This document shows, in pieces, positions 1 through 8,128 of a stretch of 41,426 nt of DNA (its first letter is position 1; every line of letters starts with the position of its first letter). The position numbers were made by a program, and so were the translations under genes. Source of the stretch: Streptosporangiales bacterium (GTDB taxonomy: Bacteria > Actinomycetota > Actinomycetes > Streptosporangiales > WHST01); the NCBI GenBank assembly GCA_009379955.1, contig WHST01000051.1:1-41426 (forward strand), written 5' to 3'. The notes below the pieces were generated by a model. The model was not told the DNA's origin. It saw nothing but the letters and a program-made list of their open reading frames with translations, and ran no database searches.

Positions 1-136
1 GGCACTGGAGAAAGACGTCCGCGAATGGATCAAGATGTGGAACGAGGACCCGAAACCGTTCGTGTGGAAGAAGACCGCGGAGGAAATCCTCGACTCCCTC
101 GCACGATATATCACACGAATTTCCGGCGGGCGACAC
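1..136 (+). mobile_element. Right end of an IS630-family insertion sequence
   Basis: Only the last part of the element is in the window; the rest lies to the left. The transposase reading frame runs to the point where homology to a transporter gene (140-364, minus strand) breaks off. IS630 elements insert at TA dinucleotides and duplicate them. The TA at 137-138 sits exactly at the junction, so it is the likely target duplication. The left boundary and the terminal inverted repeat pair cannot be checked here. Confidence 0.75.
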
Positions 137-139
137 TAG
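2..139 (+). CDS. IS630-family transposase, C-terminal fragment (5' end outside window)
   Basis: Forty-five in-frame codons ending in TAG. The fragment reads like the extreme C-terminus of IS630-type transposases: LEKDVREWIKMWNEDPKPF followed by a KTAEEILDSLARY segment and ITRISGG. The catalytic DDE residues lie upstream, outside the window. The stop codon straddles the element/target junction: its TA appears to be the duplicated target dinucleotide, so the element borrows part of its stop from the site. Intactness of the full gene is unknown. Confidence 0.85.
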   Translation, partial: ALEKDVREWIKMWNEDPKPFVWKKTAEEILDSLARYITRISGGRH

Positions 140-364
140 CGGACGCGCCACGTAGCCGACCGCGTACGTCGCCAGCGCCGCGAACACTCCGCTCTCCGCG
201 GACGCGAAGAACTGGCCGGCGAACACCAGCGCGGCCGCCTGCCCGTAGAGGGTGAAGTCGTACCACTCCAGGACGGTGCCGACGAGTGTCGCGCCCGCGG
301 CACGCTTCGGCTGGGACTTCTTCTCGCTGCCGTCGGTGGACGCACGTGCGGGACCGGGTTGCAC
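140..364 (-). pseudogene. MHS-family MFS transporter, N-terminal 75 codons, truncated by IS630
   Basis: Reads from GTG at 364 with a GAGGAG ribosome site 8 bases upstream, 23 bases after the stop of the dehydratase gene (388), so it was the last gene of the leftward sugar operon. The protein has a basic N-terminus, then LEWYDF at residues 32-37 and a first membrane segment ending ATYAVGYVARPL. This is the start of metabolite:H+ symporters (ShiA/ProP/KgtP type) and resembles the intact paralogue at 21744-23075. At the codon where family members continue with GG, the sequence changes to the IS630 end. No downstream part of the gene is visible, so transport function is lost. The frame continues open into the IS without a stop before the window edge. 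Confidence 0.85.
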
Positions 365-387
365 GGTTCGAACTCCTCGTGATCGGT

Positions 388-1512
388 TCAGTGGTCGGCG
401 CGGTAGTGCGCGACCGCGGACTCGTCGACCTCGAGACCGAGGCCGGGACCCTGCGGCTGTGGGACGATGCCGTCTCGCGGCAGGGGCGCGTGGGCCAGGT
501 CGGCGTGCAGCGGGTTGACGAGCGGTTGCACCTCGAACTGGCGGCAGGCGCTCGACGCGTACGAGACGGCGAGCGACGCGGCGTACGCGATCGGCCCGGC
601 CCAGGCGTGCGCGTTGGCCTGTCTTCGCCCGGACTCCACGATCCTGCACGCGCGCGCGAATCCCGTGACGCCCTCGGTGCGGCCGGGGTCGCAGCCGACG
701 ACGTCGACGGTGCCCGTCGCAACGATGCGCGCGACGCCGTCGACGGTCCACTCGCGCTCGCCGTAGGCGATCAGCGTCGTCGACTTCGCGCGCAGCGTGG
801 CGTAGCCCTCGGGGTCGTCGGCGCCCAGCGGCTCCTCGACCCAGTACAGGTCGTGCTCCTCGAACGCGCGCACACGGGTGACCGCCGTCGCGACGTCCCA
901 CCTGATCCGCGCGCCGATGTCGACCATCATGCGCGGCGCGGGTCCGAGCGCCGCGCGGAGCGCACGTACGAAGGCGACGTCGCGGTCGTGGTCGATGCCG
1001 AGCGCGGCGTCGCCCCGCTTGCCGAAGCCGACCTTGGCGCCCCACGCCTGGTGGCGCTCGACCCAGCCGGCGATCTCCTCGGCGCCCTCACGCAGGTCGC
1101 CGCGCGACGTGTGGCACGAGACGACGGCGGGCAGGCCGTCGTGGACGGGACCGCCGAGCAGGTCGAGGACGCGTTGTCCCGTCGCGCGCCCGCGCATGTC
1201 CCACAGCGCCATGTCGAGGGCGGCGTGCGCGAACGTCGCGATGCCGCCGACGCCGTACCACCAGGTGTGCTCGCGTATCGCGGACCACAGCGCCGAGGTC
1301 GCGAGCGGGTCACGTCCGACGAGCACGCCAGCGAGTCCACGCACGATCTCGACGACCGCGCGGCTCGCCTCCGGCCAGATGGTGACGGCCTCGCCCCACC
1401 CGACCGTGCCGTCGTCGGCGACGACCTTGACCAGGCACACCTGCCTGGTGCCGCCGTGGTCGTTCGGCTCGTCGTACGCGAGCGGAATCGGCTCGATCGA
1501 TGCGATCCTCAA
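388..1512 (-). CDS. Enolase-superfamily (mandelate racemase/muconate lactonizing type) sugar-acid dehydratase
   Basis: A 374-residue protein of normal length for the mandelate racemase subgroup. These enzymes abstract a proton alpha to a carboxylate using a metal-bound enolate, usually dehydrating an aldonate. Visible residues: K160 and K165 in AKVGFGK, metal ligands D198 (VDIG), E226 (WVEEP) and E252 (GERE), D275 (CDPGRTEG) and H302 (NAHAW). The start is TTG at 1512, overlapping the TGA of the upstream dehydrogenase gene as TTGA with GAGGAG in front, so the two are translationally coupled. The substrate is unknown. A rhamnose-type mutarotase and a Gfo/Idh dehydrogenase in the same regulon suggest an aldonate such as a 6-deoxy-hexonate. 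L-rhamnonate or fuconate dehydratase-like activity is possible but not shown. Confidence 0.85.
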   Translation of the reverse strand: MRIASIEPIPLAYDEPNDHGGTRQVCLVKVVADDGTVGWGEAVTIWPEASRAVVEIVRGLAGVLVGRDPLATSALWSAIREHTWWYGVGGIATFAHAALDMALWDMRGRATGQRVLDLLGGPVHDGLPAVVSCHTSRGDLREGAEEIAGWVERHQAWGAKVGFGKRGDAALGIDHDRDVAFVRALRAALGPAPRMMVDIGARIRWDVATAVTRVRAFEEHDLYWVEEPLGADDPEGYATLRAKSTTLIAYGEREWTVDGVARIVATGTVDVVGCDPGRTEGVTGFARACRIVESGRRQANAHAWAGPIAYAASLAVSYASSACRQFEVQPLVNPLHADLAHAPLPRDGIVPQPQGPGLGLEVDESAVAHYRADH

Positions 1513-2567
1513 CGGCGCTCCTCCAGCCGCCCGCTCCTGCTGCTGCGGTACACGAGGTCGAGGGCCTCGACCGTGCGCGCGCCGAGCTCGCCGGGGGCGC
1601 GGTTGCGTTCGGTGCGGCCGGACGCGACGTCGACGAGCGCGTCCGCGGGGCCGCTCGACGGGTAGCGTCCGGAGTCGCGTTCGAGCGGCACGCGGACGTC
1701 GACGCCGTCCGGCCGGTAGAGCCACGCGATCTCGCGTTCGACGTCGACGTGCAGCTGGCCCTCGCTGCCGATGGCCCGCACCTCGAGCGCGTGCTTGTCG
1801 CCGCCCGCACCGGCATGGGACGAGCCACCGGCAAGCGTGCCGATGCCGCCACCCTCGAAGCGCAGGCTGACGGCGTCGTGCAGCTCGACGGGCGCGCCGA
1901 GCGGCGCACTCGTCAGGGCGTACGCGGCGCTCACCCGCTCGGGGACCAGGTGCAGCGCCAGGCCGAGCGCGTGCGAGAGCTGAGCCTGTCCGTAGCCGCC
2001 GCCGGAGATCGCGGGATCGGTCCAGGTGGCCTGCTCGGGCACGGTGTCGGGATCGGCGTCGGGGTACGCGCCGGTGTTGCTCAGCAGCTCGCGGGTGGTG
2101 GACGACATGTGGATCGACATCTGCTCGAGACGGCCGATGCCGTGTTCGTCGACGAGTTGCCTGGCCGCCGAGACCAGGGCCGAGTAGTTCCAGCCGAAGC
2201 TGATCAGCAGCTCCCTGCCCGCTCCCTTCGCGACGTCGACGAGGTCCCACGCCTGCGCGGGGTCGATCGTCATCGGCTTCTCGCACAACACGTGCGCGCC
2301 GGACTTGAGGGCGGCCACGGCATGCTCGTGATGGAACGCGGACGGGCTCGCGACGACGCAGATGTCGAGGCCGGCCGCCACGACGTCGCGGTAGTCCGTC
2401 GACGCGATCGCGAAGCCGAAGCGGTCCCTGACCCGGGCGAGGGCGTCGTCGTCCGGACGGCAGACGGCGACGAACTCGACCTCGTCACGTCTGGCCGCCA
2501 GCGCCGGCAGGTGCGCGGCGACGGCCCAGGAGCCGGCGCCGACGACGCCGAGGCGGAGCTTTCTCAT
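1509..2567 (-). CDS. Gfo/Idh/MocA-family NAD(P)-dependent sugar dehydrogenase
   Basis: A 352-residue cytoplasmic oxidoreductase. The N-terminal Rossmann fold shows GVVGAGSW at residues 7-14, and the family hallmark EKP, which holds the catalytic lysine, is at 96-98. The C-terminal half fits the alpha/beta substrate domain of glucose-fructose oxidoreductase and inositol dehydrogenase relatives. The ATG at 2567 has a GGAGA-type site just upstream. The gene lies 46 bases after the MFS transporter stop and overlaps the dehydratase start by four bases, so it is the middle enzyme of the operon. It probably oxidises the imported sugar or a derivative. The specific sugar cannot be read from sequence. 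Confidence 0.88.
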   Translation of the reverse strand: MRKLRLGVVGAGSWAVAAHLPALAARRDEVEFVAVCRPDDDALARVRDRFGFAIASTDYRDVVAAGLDICVVASPSAFHHEHAVAALKSGAHVLCEKPMTIDPAQAWDLVDVAKGAGRELLISFGWNYSALVSAARQLVDEHGIGRLEQMSIHMSSTTRELLSNTGAYPDADPDTVPEQATWTDPAISGGGYGQAQLSHALGLALHLVPERVSAAYALTSAPLGAPVELHDAVSLRFEGGGIGTLAGGSSHAGAGGDKHALEVRAIGSEGQLHVDVEREIAWLYRPDGVDVRVPLERDSGRYPSSGPADALVDVASGRTERNRAPGELGARTVEALDLVYRSSRSGRLEERR

Positions 2568-2613
2568 CGTCTCCTCTCAGGGGGTGGGCGCGTTGGTGGA
2601 GACCGCGTCGGGC

Positions 2614-3933
2614 TTACCCAGACGACCTGAAGTTCGCCGACCATGAGAAGCGGATCTGCTCCAGCGACTTGCCCTGCGTCGACGGCCCGAACAGTCCTCC
2701 GAAGACGACTCCGAACACGTACATGCATCCCAGCATGACGGCCACCGTGGTGAACCCGAAGGTCCCGGTGATCGCCGGGAGAGCGAGGCTCCAGAGACCG
2801 AGGGCGACCCGTGACACGGCGATCGTCCAGCCCTGCGCGCTCGCCCGCACGTTCGTCGCGAAGAGCTCGGTCGACCAGACGCTCCACAGATGGAACGTGA
2901 CGGAGAAGCCGCCGACGCCCATCAGGATCAGGTTGAGCACGACCGCGACGGTGCTGGTGACGGGCATGAAGAGGAAGAGGAAGAGGAAGAAGCCGAGTGC
3001 CGCGACGGCCGAGAACACGGCGTAGCTCACCCGCCTGTTGACCCGGTCACCGATGAACAGGAAGACGGTCAGGGTGATGATGCCGATGACGAACAGCATC
3101 ATGTTGAGGAAGTCGGCGGCGAACGCGCTGTGCGCGCCCGCGGTGCGCAGCAGGTAGGGGAAGAAGAAGCCGTAGGTGCCGGCGGGGATGTTCCACACCG
3201 TCACCAGGGCGCCCATGAAGACGAACGCCGGCAACGCCGCCTTGAGCGCGCTCCGGGACGTCCGCACGCTTCGCGCTGTCGCGCCCTGACTCTCGCGTGC
3301 GGCCTCCTTCAGCTCGGTCCAGCGTGGTGACTCGACCATGCTCCGCCGCAGGATCCAGACCACCAGGGCGACGACCGCGAGGTGGGCGAAGATGATGCGC
3401 GCGCCGAGCAGGCCGAGCGAGTGCATGGCGACACTCATCCCCGTCACCACGAGCGGTCCGAGGTACCAGAGCACGGGCGCCAGTCCGACGATCTTGCTTC
3501 TCGACTTTCGTGGCGCGATCTCCGCGAGCAGGGACATCGAGTTGGGGATGTCTGCACCCGCCGCGAACCCGGTGAGCACGTAGCCCAGGATGACGATTCC
3601 CGCACTCGGCGCGAACACGATGACGAGGACGCCCACGATGTACAGCAGCAGGTCCCAGGTGTAGATGACCCGCCGCCCGAACCGGTCGCCGAGGTAGCCG
3701 CCCACCAGCGCGCCGATGCCGGTCGAGATGCCGTTCGCGCTGAAGGCGCCGATCAGGCCGACCGCGGTCGTGCCGAGACTGAACTCCTCGGCCCACAGCG
3801 GCAACGCGACGGCGCCGGCCACGATGGCGCCGGCGTCGAAGTAGCTCGCCGTCGCGGCGAGGATCGCCGGGCGCCAATGGCTACGGGAGACCTGCGCCTC
3901 GTCCCTCGCGGTCAGCGACGCGTGATCAGCCAT
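2614..3933 (-). CDS. MFS transporter, sugar/inositol-porter-like
   Basis: A 439-residue protein with about twelve hydrophobic segments. The MFS loop 2-3 signature GDRFGRR is at residues 82-88, and a central cytoplasmic loop after VESPRWTEL divides two six-helix halves. That loop motif is typical of sugar porters. It is the first gene of the leftward operon, with its own promoter (3979-4008) and a LacI-type operator (3948-3963) between promoter and start. The ATG at 3933 follows a GGGAG site. It likely imports the sugar handled by the two downstream enzymes. Two transporters in one operon (the other broken at 140-364) is unusual. Confidence 0.88.
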   Translation of the reverse strand: MADHASLTARDEAQVSRSHWRPAILAATASYFDAGAIVAGAVALPLWAEEFSLGTTAVGLIGAFSANGISTGIGALVGGYLGDRFGRRVIYTWDLLLYIVGVLVIVFAPSAGIVILGYVLTGFAAGADIPNSMSLLAEIAPRKSRSKIVGLAPVLWYLGPLVVTGMSVAMHSLGLLGARIIFAHLAVVALVVWILRRSMVESPRWTELKEAARESQGATARSVRTSRSALKAALPAFVFMGALVTVWNIPAGTYGFFFPYLLRTAGAHSAFAADFLNMMLFVIGIITLTVFLFIGDRVNRRVSYAVFSAVAALGFFLFLFLFMPVTSTVAVVLNLILMGVGGFSVTFHLWSVWSTELFATNVRASAQGWTIAVSRVALGLWSLALPAITGTFGFTTVAVMLGCMYVFGVVFGGLFGPSTQGKSLEQIRFSWSANFRSSG

Positions 3934-3947
3934 GTGTGCTCCCTTCG

Positions 3948-3963
3948 CTGGAAACCTTTCCAG
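3948..3963. promoter_or_regulatory. LacI-type operator, copy 1
   Basis: CTGGAAACCTTTCCAG, an inverted repeat with seven-base arms around two central bases. It is the exact reverse complement of the site at 4407-4422. It lies about 10-25 bases downstream of the expected transcription start of the MFS operon, where a LacI-family repressor would block elongation or initiation. No LacI gene is in the window. Confidence 0.75.
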
Positions 3964-3978
3964 GTTCGCCCACCGGAG

Positions 3979-4008
3979 TATCTAGTACGCCCGGGGCGCC
4001 TGTGTCAA
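3979..4008 (-). promoter_or_regulatory. Promoter of the leftward sugar operon
   Basis: On the minus strand TTGACA (4008-4003) is followed after 18 bases by TAGATA (3984-3979). The expected start is near 3972, just ahead of the operator at 3948-3963. The -35 is a perfect consensus; the -10 is weaker. Confidence 0.55.
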
Positions 4009-4018
4009 GACCGCCTGG

Positions 4019-4333
4019 TCACGGCAGGTGCCAGACCTCGTCGACGACGTTGAGGTCGCCGTTCTCGTCGGTCAGGTCGACGAGCACGTCGCCGAACCAC
4101 TCCGACCATCGCTGGTTCACCTCCGTGCGCCCCACCGCGGCGAACGCCGTCGGGCCGTCCGGTTCGCATTCGGCATAGGCGATGACGGAGCGACCGCGCC
4201 GGAAGAGCGAGTAGTTGGACACCCCGTTCTCCCGCAGTGCCGCCACGAGGTCGGGCCACACCTCGCGGTGGCGACGCTCGTACTCCTGCTCCATGCCGGG
4301 GACGATAGAGAAGGTGAAGCAGTACCTCTGCAC
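4019..4333 (-). CDS. rhaM: L-rhamnose mutarotase family protein
   Basis: At 104 residues it has the same length as E. coli RhaM, which interconverts the alpha and beta anomers of L-rhamnose in the cytoplasm. The ferredoxin-like domain shows the family pattern Y18...H22 followed by VWPDL, then NGVSNYSLFRRG. H22 corresponds to the catalytic histidine of E. coli RhaM. The start is GTG at 4333, set by GGGAGG five bases upstream. It is divergent from the isomerase gene at 4441, with a LacI-type operator in the shared spacer, and lies upstream of the MFS operon, which has a separate promoter. No rhamnose isomerase, kinase or aldolase gene is present, so the true sugar may be another 6-deoxy or related hexose. 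Confidence 0.88.
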   Translation of the reverse strand: MQRYCFTFSIVPGMEQEYERRHREVWPDLVAALRENGVSNYSLFRRGRSVIAYAECEPDGPTAFAAVGRTEVNQRWSEWFGDVLVDLTDENGDLNVVDEVWHLP

Positions 4334-4373
4334 CTGAACCTCCCAGCGGTCGCCACATGACCCCGCACGGCGC

Positions 4374-4403
4374 TTGAATCGCGCGGGTGGCCGGCCCTAA
4401 GCT
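4374..4403 (+). promoter_or_regulatory. Promoter of the rightward isomerase gene
   Basis: TTGAAT (4374-4379), an 18-base spacer, then TAAGCT (4398-4403). The expected start near 4410 falls inside the LacI-type operator at 4407-4422, so binding there should repress initiation. Confidence 0.6.
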
Positions 4404-4406
4404 TTC

Positions 4407-4422
4407 CTGGAAAGGTTTCCAG
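4407..4422. promoter_or_regulatory. LacI-type operator, copy 2
   Basis: CTGGAAAGGTTTCCAG, the exact reverse complement of 3948-3963. It overlaps the predicted transcription start of the gene at 4441. It lies in the spacer divergent from rhaM, so it could control both directions. Confidence 0.8.
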
Positions 4423-4440
4423 ATGCAAGGAGGGGACCGG

Positions 4441-5295
4441 ATGCCAGAGCGACCGAGGCAGTTGGCGCTGTCCTGTGCCGACTACACGTGGCCGGCGGTG
4501 TCGCACGGTGTCGCGCTCGACCTCGTCGCGGCGCTCGGCTTCTCCGCCGTCGACCTCGGCCTCATGCACGGCAGGTCGCACCTCAAGCCCGAGGAGATCG
4601 GCACCGACGTCGAGTTCTGGGCCGGCCGGGTCAGGGAGAGCTGCGAGTCGCGCGGCCTCGCCGTCGCCGACGTCTTCTACCAGGCGCCGGACTTCGAGAC
4701 GATGTCGGTCAACCACCCCGACCCCGCCGAGGTCGAGCGCGGCCGGCCGGCGTACGAACGTGCGCTGCGCCTCGCCTCGCTCGTCGGCAGTCCCGGCGTC
4801 ACGATCCTCCCCGGGGTGTCGTATGACGGCGACACCTGGGAGCAGGCGGTCGACCGCGCGGCGGACGAGCTGGGCAAGCGCGTCTCGCTGGCGGGAGAGT
4901 CCGGCCTGCGACTGTCCGTCGAACCGCACGTGGGGTCGATCGTCGACACGCCGGAGCGTGCGCTGGCGTTGCTCGCGCGGGTACCGGGGCTCACGGTGAC
5001 GCTCGACTACGGACACTTCTCGTACGCCGGGTTCACCGACGAGCAGATCGAACCGCTGACCGCGCACGCCGGCCACGTGCAGTGCCGCGGCGCCACCAAC
5101 GGCGCACTGCAGGCGAGCATGCGGACCAGCACGATCGACTTCGGCCGCATGGTGGCGGCGCTACGGTCGCACGACTACGCCGGCTACCTCGCCTGCGAGT
5201 ACGTCTGGGCCGACTGGCTCGGCTGCAACCTCGTCGACAACCTGACCGAGACCGTCGCCCTGCGCGATGTCCTCCGCGAGGCCGTGGGCGCGTAA
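4441..5295 (+). CDS. Sugar phosphate isomerase/epimerase family TIM-barrel protein
   Basis: A 284-residue protein of the xylose-isomerase-like TIM-barrel fold. Conserved acidic and histidine residues that bind the divalent metal appear in order: E in LSVEPHVGS, D and H in LDYGHFS, H in AGHVQ, and E in ACEYVW near the C-terminus. The start ATG at 4441 was chosen because GGAGGG lies 8 bases upstream. The longer open frame from 4387 would run through the operator. It faces the dehydratase gene at 5303 with only seven bases between stops. It is regulated by the same operator as the MFS operon and probably isomerises or epimerises the sugar or keto-sugar in that pathway. Exact substrate unknown. 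Confidence 0.85.
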   Translation: MPERPRQLALSCADYTWPAVSHGVALDLVAALGFSAVDLGLMHGRSHLKPEEIGTDVEFWAGRVRESCESRGLAVADVFYQAPDFETMSVNHPDPAEVERGRPAYERALRLASLVGSPGVTILPGVSYDGDTWEQAVDRAADELGKRVSLAGESGLRLSVEPHVGSIVDTPERALALLARVPGLTVTLDYGHFSYAGFTDEQIEPLTAHAGHVQCRGATNGALQASMRTSTIDFGRMVAALRSHDYAGYLACEYVWADWLGCNLVDNLTETVALRDVLREAVGA

Positions 5296-5302
5296 CGGGC
5301 GA

Positions 5303-6466
5303 CTACCACTCGGCGTAGCGGCCGTCTTCCGTGCGCCAGTTGGGGTCGCGGAGCTGCCAGGTGCCGTCGCGTTCGCGGACGACGTCCTCGTCGATGTCGA
5401 TGCCGAGGCCCGGGCCTGTGGGCGCGGCCAGCCGGCCGTCCTTGGGCACCAGTGGGGTGGGATCGACGAGGTAGTCGTGCATCTCTGCGGGCGGCAGCCC
5501 GGCGTAGCCGCGGTTGTAGTGCAGGCCGACACTCTGTTCCTGGATGACCACGTTGCCGGCACAGAACCCGACCTGCAGCGACGCGGCCAGCGACACCGGG
5601 CCGTTCGGGCAGTGCGGCGCGACGGCGACGTCGTACGCCTCGGCCATGCGGCAGATCTTCTCCAGCTCGAACAGGCCGGTGAGCGAGACGTCGGGCTGGA
5701 TGACGTCGACGACCCGCTGTTCGAGCAGCGGGACGAACTCCGCGCGTGACGTGAGCCGCTCGCCCGTGGCGATCGGCGTGCGGTGTGCGACCCGGGTGAC
5801 CTCGGCGAGCGAGCTCTCGTGGCCGGGGCCGAGCGGCTCCTCGACCCACATCAGCGCGAACTGGTCGAGCTCGGCGAGCAGCGTCTTCGCCATCGCCCGG
5901 TGCACGCGTCCGTGGAAGTCCAGCGCGATGCGCAGGTCGTGGCCGTACGCGTCGCGAAGGGCCGCCACCCGGGCCACGACCGCGTCGAGCTTCGCGTGGT
6001 CGTCGATGTAGTCGAGCTCCTCGGTCGCGTTCATCTTGACCGCGGCGAAGCCCTGCTCGCGCCTGGCGGCCGCCTGTGCGACGACGTCGTCCGGCCGGTC
6101 GCCGCCGATCCAGGCGTACAGCTGGACGTCGTCGCGGGCCAGGCCGCCGAGGAACTCGTACACCGGCAGGCCGTGCGCCTTTCCCTTCACGTCCCACAGC
6201 GCCTGCTCGACCGCGGCGGCGGCGGTCGACAGGACGGGACCACCGCGGAAGAAGCCGTCACGACGCATCCGCTGCCAGAGATCCTCGATGCGGGACGCGT
6301 CGGCGCCGACGACGTTGGCCGCGAGATCCGCGACCGCGCCGGTCACCGCGTTGGCACGCTTCGGGACGATCGCCTCGCCCCAGCCGTGCAGGCCGTCGTC
6401 GGTCTCGAGTCGTACGAGGATCCACCGCGGCGGGACCCGGAACGTCTCGATCCTGCTGATGCGCAT
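5303..6466 (-). CDS. dgoD: D-galactonate dehydratase family protein (enolase superfamily)
   Basis: A 387-residue protein close in length to E. coli DgoD, which converts D-galactonate to 2-keto-3-deoxy-galactonate. The active-site set is intact: D183 and H185 in LDFHG, E209 in WVEEP, E236 in TGER, H285 in APHCPNGP and E310 in IQEQS, followed by GLHYNRG. ATG at 6466 is preferred because GGGAGA lies five bases upstream; an in-frame ATG at 6481 is possible. It lies 79 bases after the APC permease stop and could be read from that operon, but its chemistry fits the sugar-acid genes to the left. Other aldonates (gluconate, mannonate) cannot be excluded. Confidence 0.85.
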   Translation of the reverse strand: MRISRIETFRVPPRWILVRLETDDGLHGWGEAIVPKRANAVTGAVADLAANVVGADASRIEDLWQRMRRDGFFRGGPVLSTAAAAVEQALWDVKGKAHGLPVYEFLGGLARDDVQLYAWIGGDRPDDVVAQAAARREQGFAAVKMNATEELDYIDDHAKLDAVVARVAALRDAYGHDLRIALDFHGRVHRAMAKTLLAELDQFALMWVEEPLGPGHESSLAEVTRVAHRTPIATGERLTSRAEFVPLLEQRVVDVIQPDVSLTGLFELEKICRMAEAYDVAVAPHCPNGPVSLAASLQVGFCAGNVVIQEQSVGLHYNRGYAGLPPAEMHDYLVDPTPLVPKDGRLAAPTGPGLGIDIDEDVVRERDGTWQLRDPNWRTEDGRYAEW

Positions 6467-6545
6467 GCGTCTCCCGTTCATGTCGGACGGCCGGGGATCA
6501 GCGTACGTGCGATGCGTCGAGGGTGCCGGCAAGCCCGACTCCGCG

Positions 6546-8126
6546 TCAGGTCTTCTTCTCGGCGTCCAACGACTTCTCGATCGAGGTGAGCTCCTCCTCG
6601 GTCGAGGCCTCGCGCACCGGGCCCTTGAACCACTTGCGCGCGGAGATCAGGAACCAGCCGCCGAACAGGACGAAGGCGCCGCCCACCGTGAGCGGTGCGT
6701 AGTTCACGACCTCCCAGGTGAACTCCGGGTTGCCGGGGATGCCGGCGGGTGAGACGGGCATCAGGAAGAGGACGCAGACGAAGACGATCCAGACGCTCGC
6801 GAGGACGCCGATCCACTTGTAGTGGGGGCCGAGGGTCCAGGCGCCGCGCTCGAACCTGGCGCCCGCCTTGAGCCTGAGCAGGATCGGCAGCAGGAACGCG
6901 ATGTACAGGCCGATCACGGCGATCGAGGTGCCGACGAGGTAGCCGACGAACTCGTTGACGAGGGTCGGGATCATCAGCGCCCACGAGAGCACGACGATCG
7001 CGGCGACCGCGTACACCGGGACACGGCGCTTGGAGACGCGGCGCCAGATCTGCCAGCCGGGCACCGCACCGTCGCGGGAGAACGCGAACATCATCCGTGA
7101 CGCCGACGTCACCGACGCCGTGCCGCAGAAGAACTGCCCGACGACCGCGATCAGGAGGAGGAACTCCGCCCACCCCTGGCCCATCGAGGTCTCCCAGATG
7201 TACGCGACCGCGTTGCCGGCGGAGTCGAGCGTGCCCTGGACATCGGGCACGGCGAACGTGACCGCGACCAGCAGGATGAAGCCGAAGACCACCGAGACGA
7301 CGACCGCCATCACCATGCCCCAGGCGGCCGCGCGCGACGCCTTCCTGGTCTCCTCGCTCATGTGCGCGGACGCGTCGTACCCGGTGATCGTGTACTGCGC
7401 CATCAGCAGTCCGATGCCGAACACGAACCAGAAGCCCACGTCACCGAAGCCCGTCCCGCCGAAGCCGGAGTTGTTGATGGTCTCGGTGAAGACGAAGCCG
7501 ACCGACTGGTGCCGGTCGGGGACGACGACGAGGACGCCCACGATCACCAGCACGCCGACCATGTGCCACCAGGCGGAGATGCGGTTGAACAGCGCGAGGA
7601 CGTTGACCTCGAGCAGGTTGAGCAGCAGGTGCAGGGCGACGATCACGGTGTAGACGAGGAAGATGCCGGTGCCGCCCTCCGGCACGAGACCGGGGAACCA
7701 CAGGTTCAGCAGGGCCGTGGTGAAGATCGCGGCACCGTAGTCGATCGCGGCCGTGACGGCGATCTGGCCGACCAGGTTGAACCAGCCCGTGAACCAGCCC
7801 CACGCCGGACCACCGAGCTTCGATGCCCAGAAGTACAGTGCACCGGCCGTCGGCATCGACGACGCGACCTCGCCCATCGCCATCGCGACGATCGTGCAGA
7901 ACACGCCGACGAGCAGCCAGCCCCAGGTCACCGCGACGGGGCCACCGTTGTTGAACGCGATGTAGTACGAGGTGAGGCAGCCGGCGAGGATCGAGATGAT
8001 CGTGAACGAGATGGCGAAGTTCGAGAAGCCGCCCATCTCGCGGAACAGCACCTGCGCGTAGCCGAGCTTGTGCAGGGTCCGTTCGTCGTCGGAGAGCTCC
8101 GGCGTGGGCTTGTCGGTGGTGGACAT
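6546..8126 (-). CDS. APC-family amino acid/amine permease
   Basis: A 526-residue membrane protein with about twelve hydrophobic segments and the layout of the amino acid/choline (ACT) branch of the APC superfamily. A hydrophilic N-terminus ends in a GYAQVLFREMGGFSNF stretch, and a middle segment contains TGYDASAHMSEET, typical of GABA, choline and ethanolamine permeases. ATG at 8126 begins two bases after the TAG of the kinase-like gene, whose last codons hold the ribosome site GGAGAGGA, so the two are coupled. With the divergent amine-catabolic operon it likely imports an amine or amino alcohol. The substrate is inferred from neighbours only. Confidence 0.87.
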   Translation of the reverse strand: MSTTDKPTPELSDDERTLHKLGYAQVLFREMGGFSNFAISFTIISILAGCLTSYYIAFNNGGPVAVTWGWLLVGVFCTIVAMAMGEVASSMPTAGALYFWASKLGGPAWGWFTGWFNLVGQIAVTAAIDYGAAIFTTALLNLWFPGLVPEGGTGIFLVYTVIVALHLLLNLLEVNVLALFNRISAWWHMVGVLVIVGVLVVVPDRHQSVGFVFTETINNSGFGGTGFGDVGFWFVFGIGLLMAQYTITGYDASAHMSEETRKASRAAAWGMVMAVVVSVVFGFILLVAVTFAVPDVQGTLDSAGNAVAYIWETSMGQGWAEFLLLIAVVGQFFCGTASVTSASRMMFAFSRDGAVPGWQIWRRVSKRRVPVYAVAAIVVLSWALMIPTLVNEFVGYLVGTSIAVIGLYIAFLLPILLRLKAGARFERGAWTLGPHYKWIGVLASVWIVFVCVLFLMPVSPAGIPGNPEFTWEVVNYAPLTVGGAFVLFGGWFLISARKWFKGPVREASTEEELTSIEKSLDAEKKT

Positions 8127-8128
8127 GT

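Noticed and set aside
4387-4440. Upstream GTG start for the isomerase gene
   Set aside because: It precedes the predicted transcription start and would translate the LacI-type operator. ATG at 4441 has a strong ribosome site.
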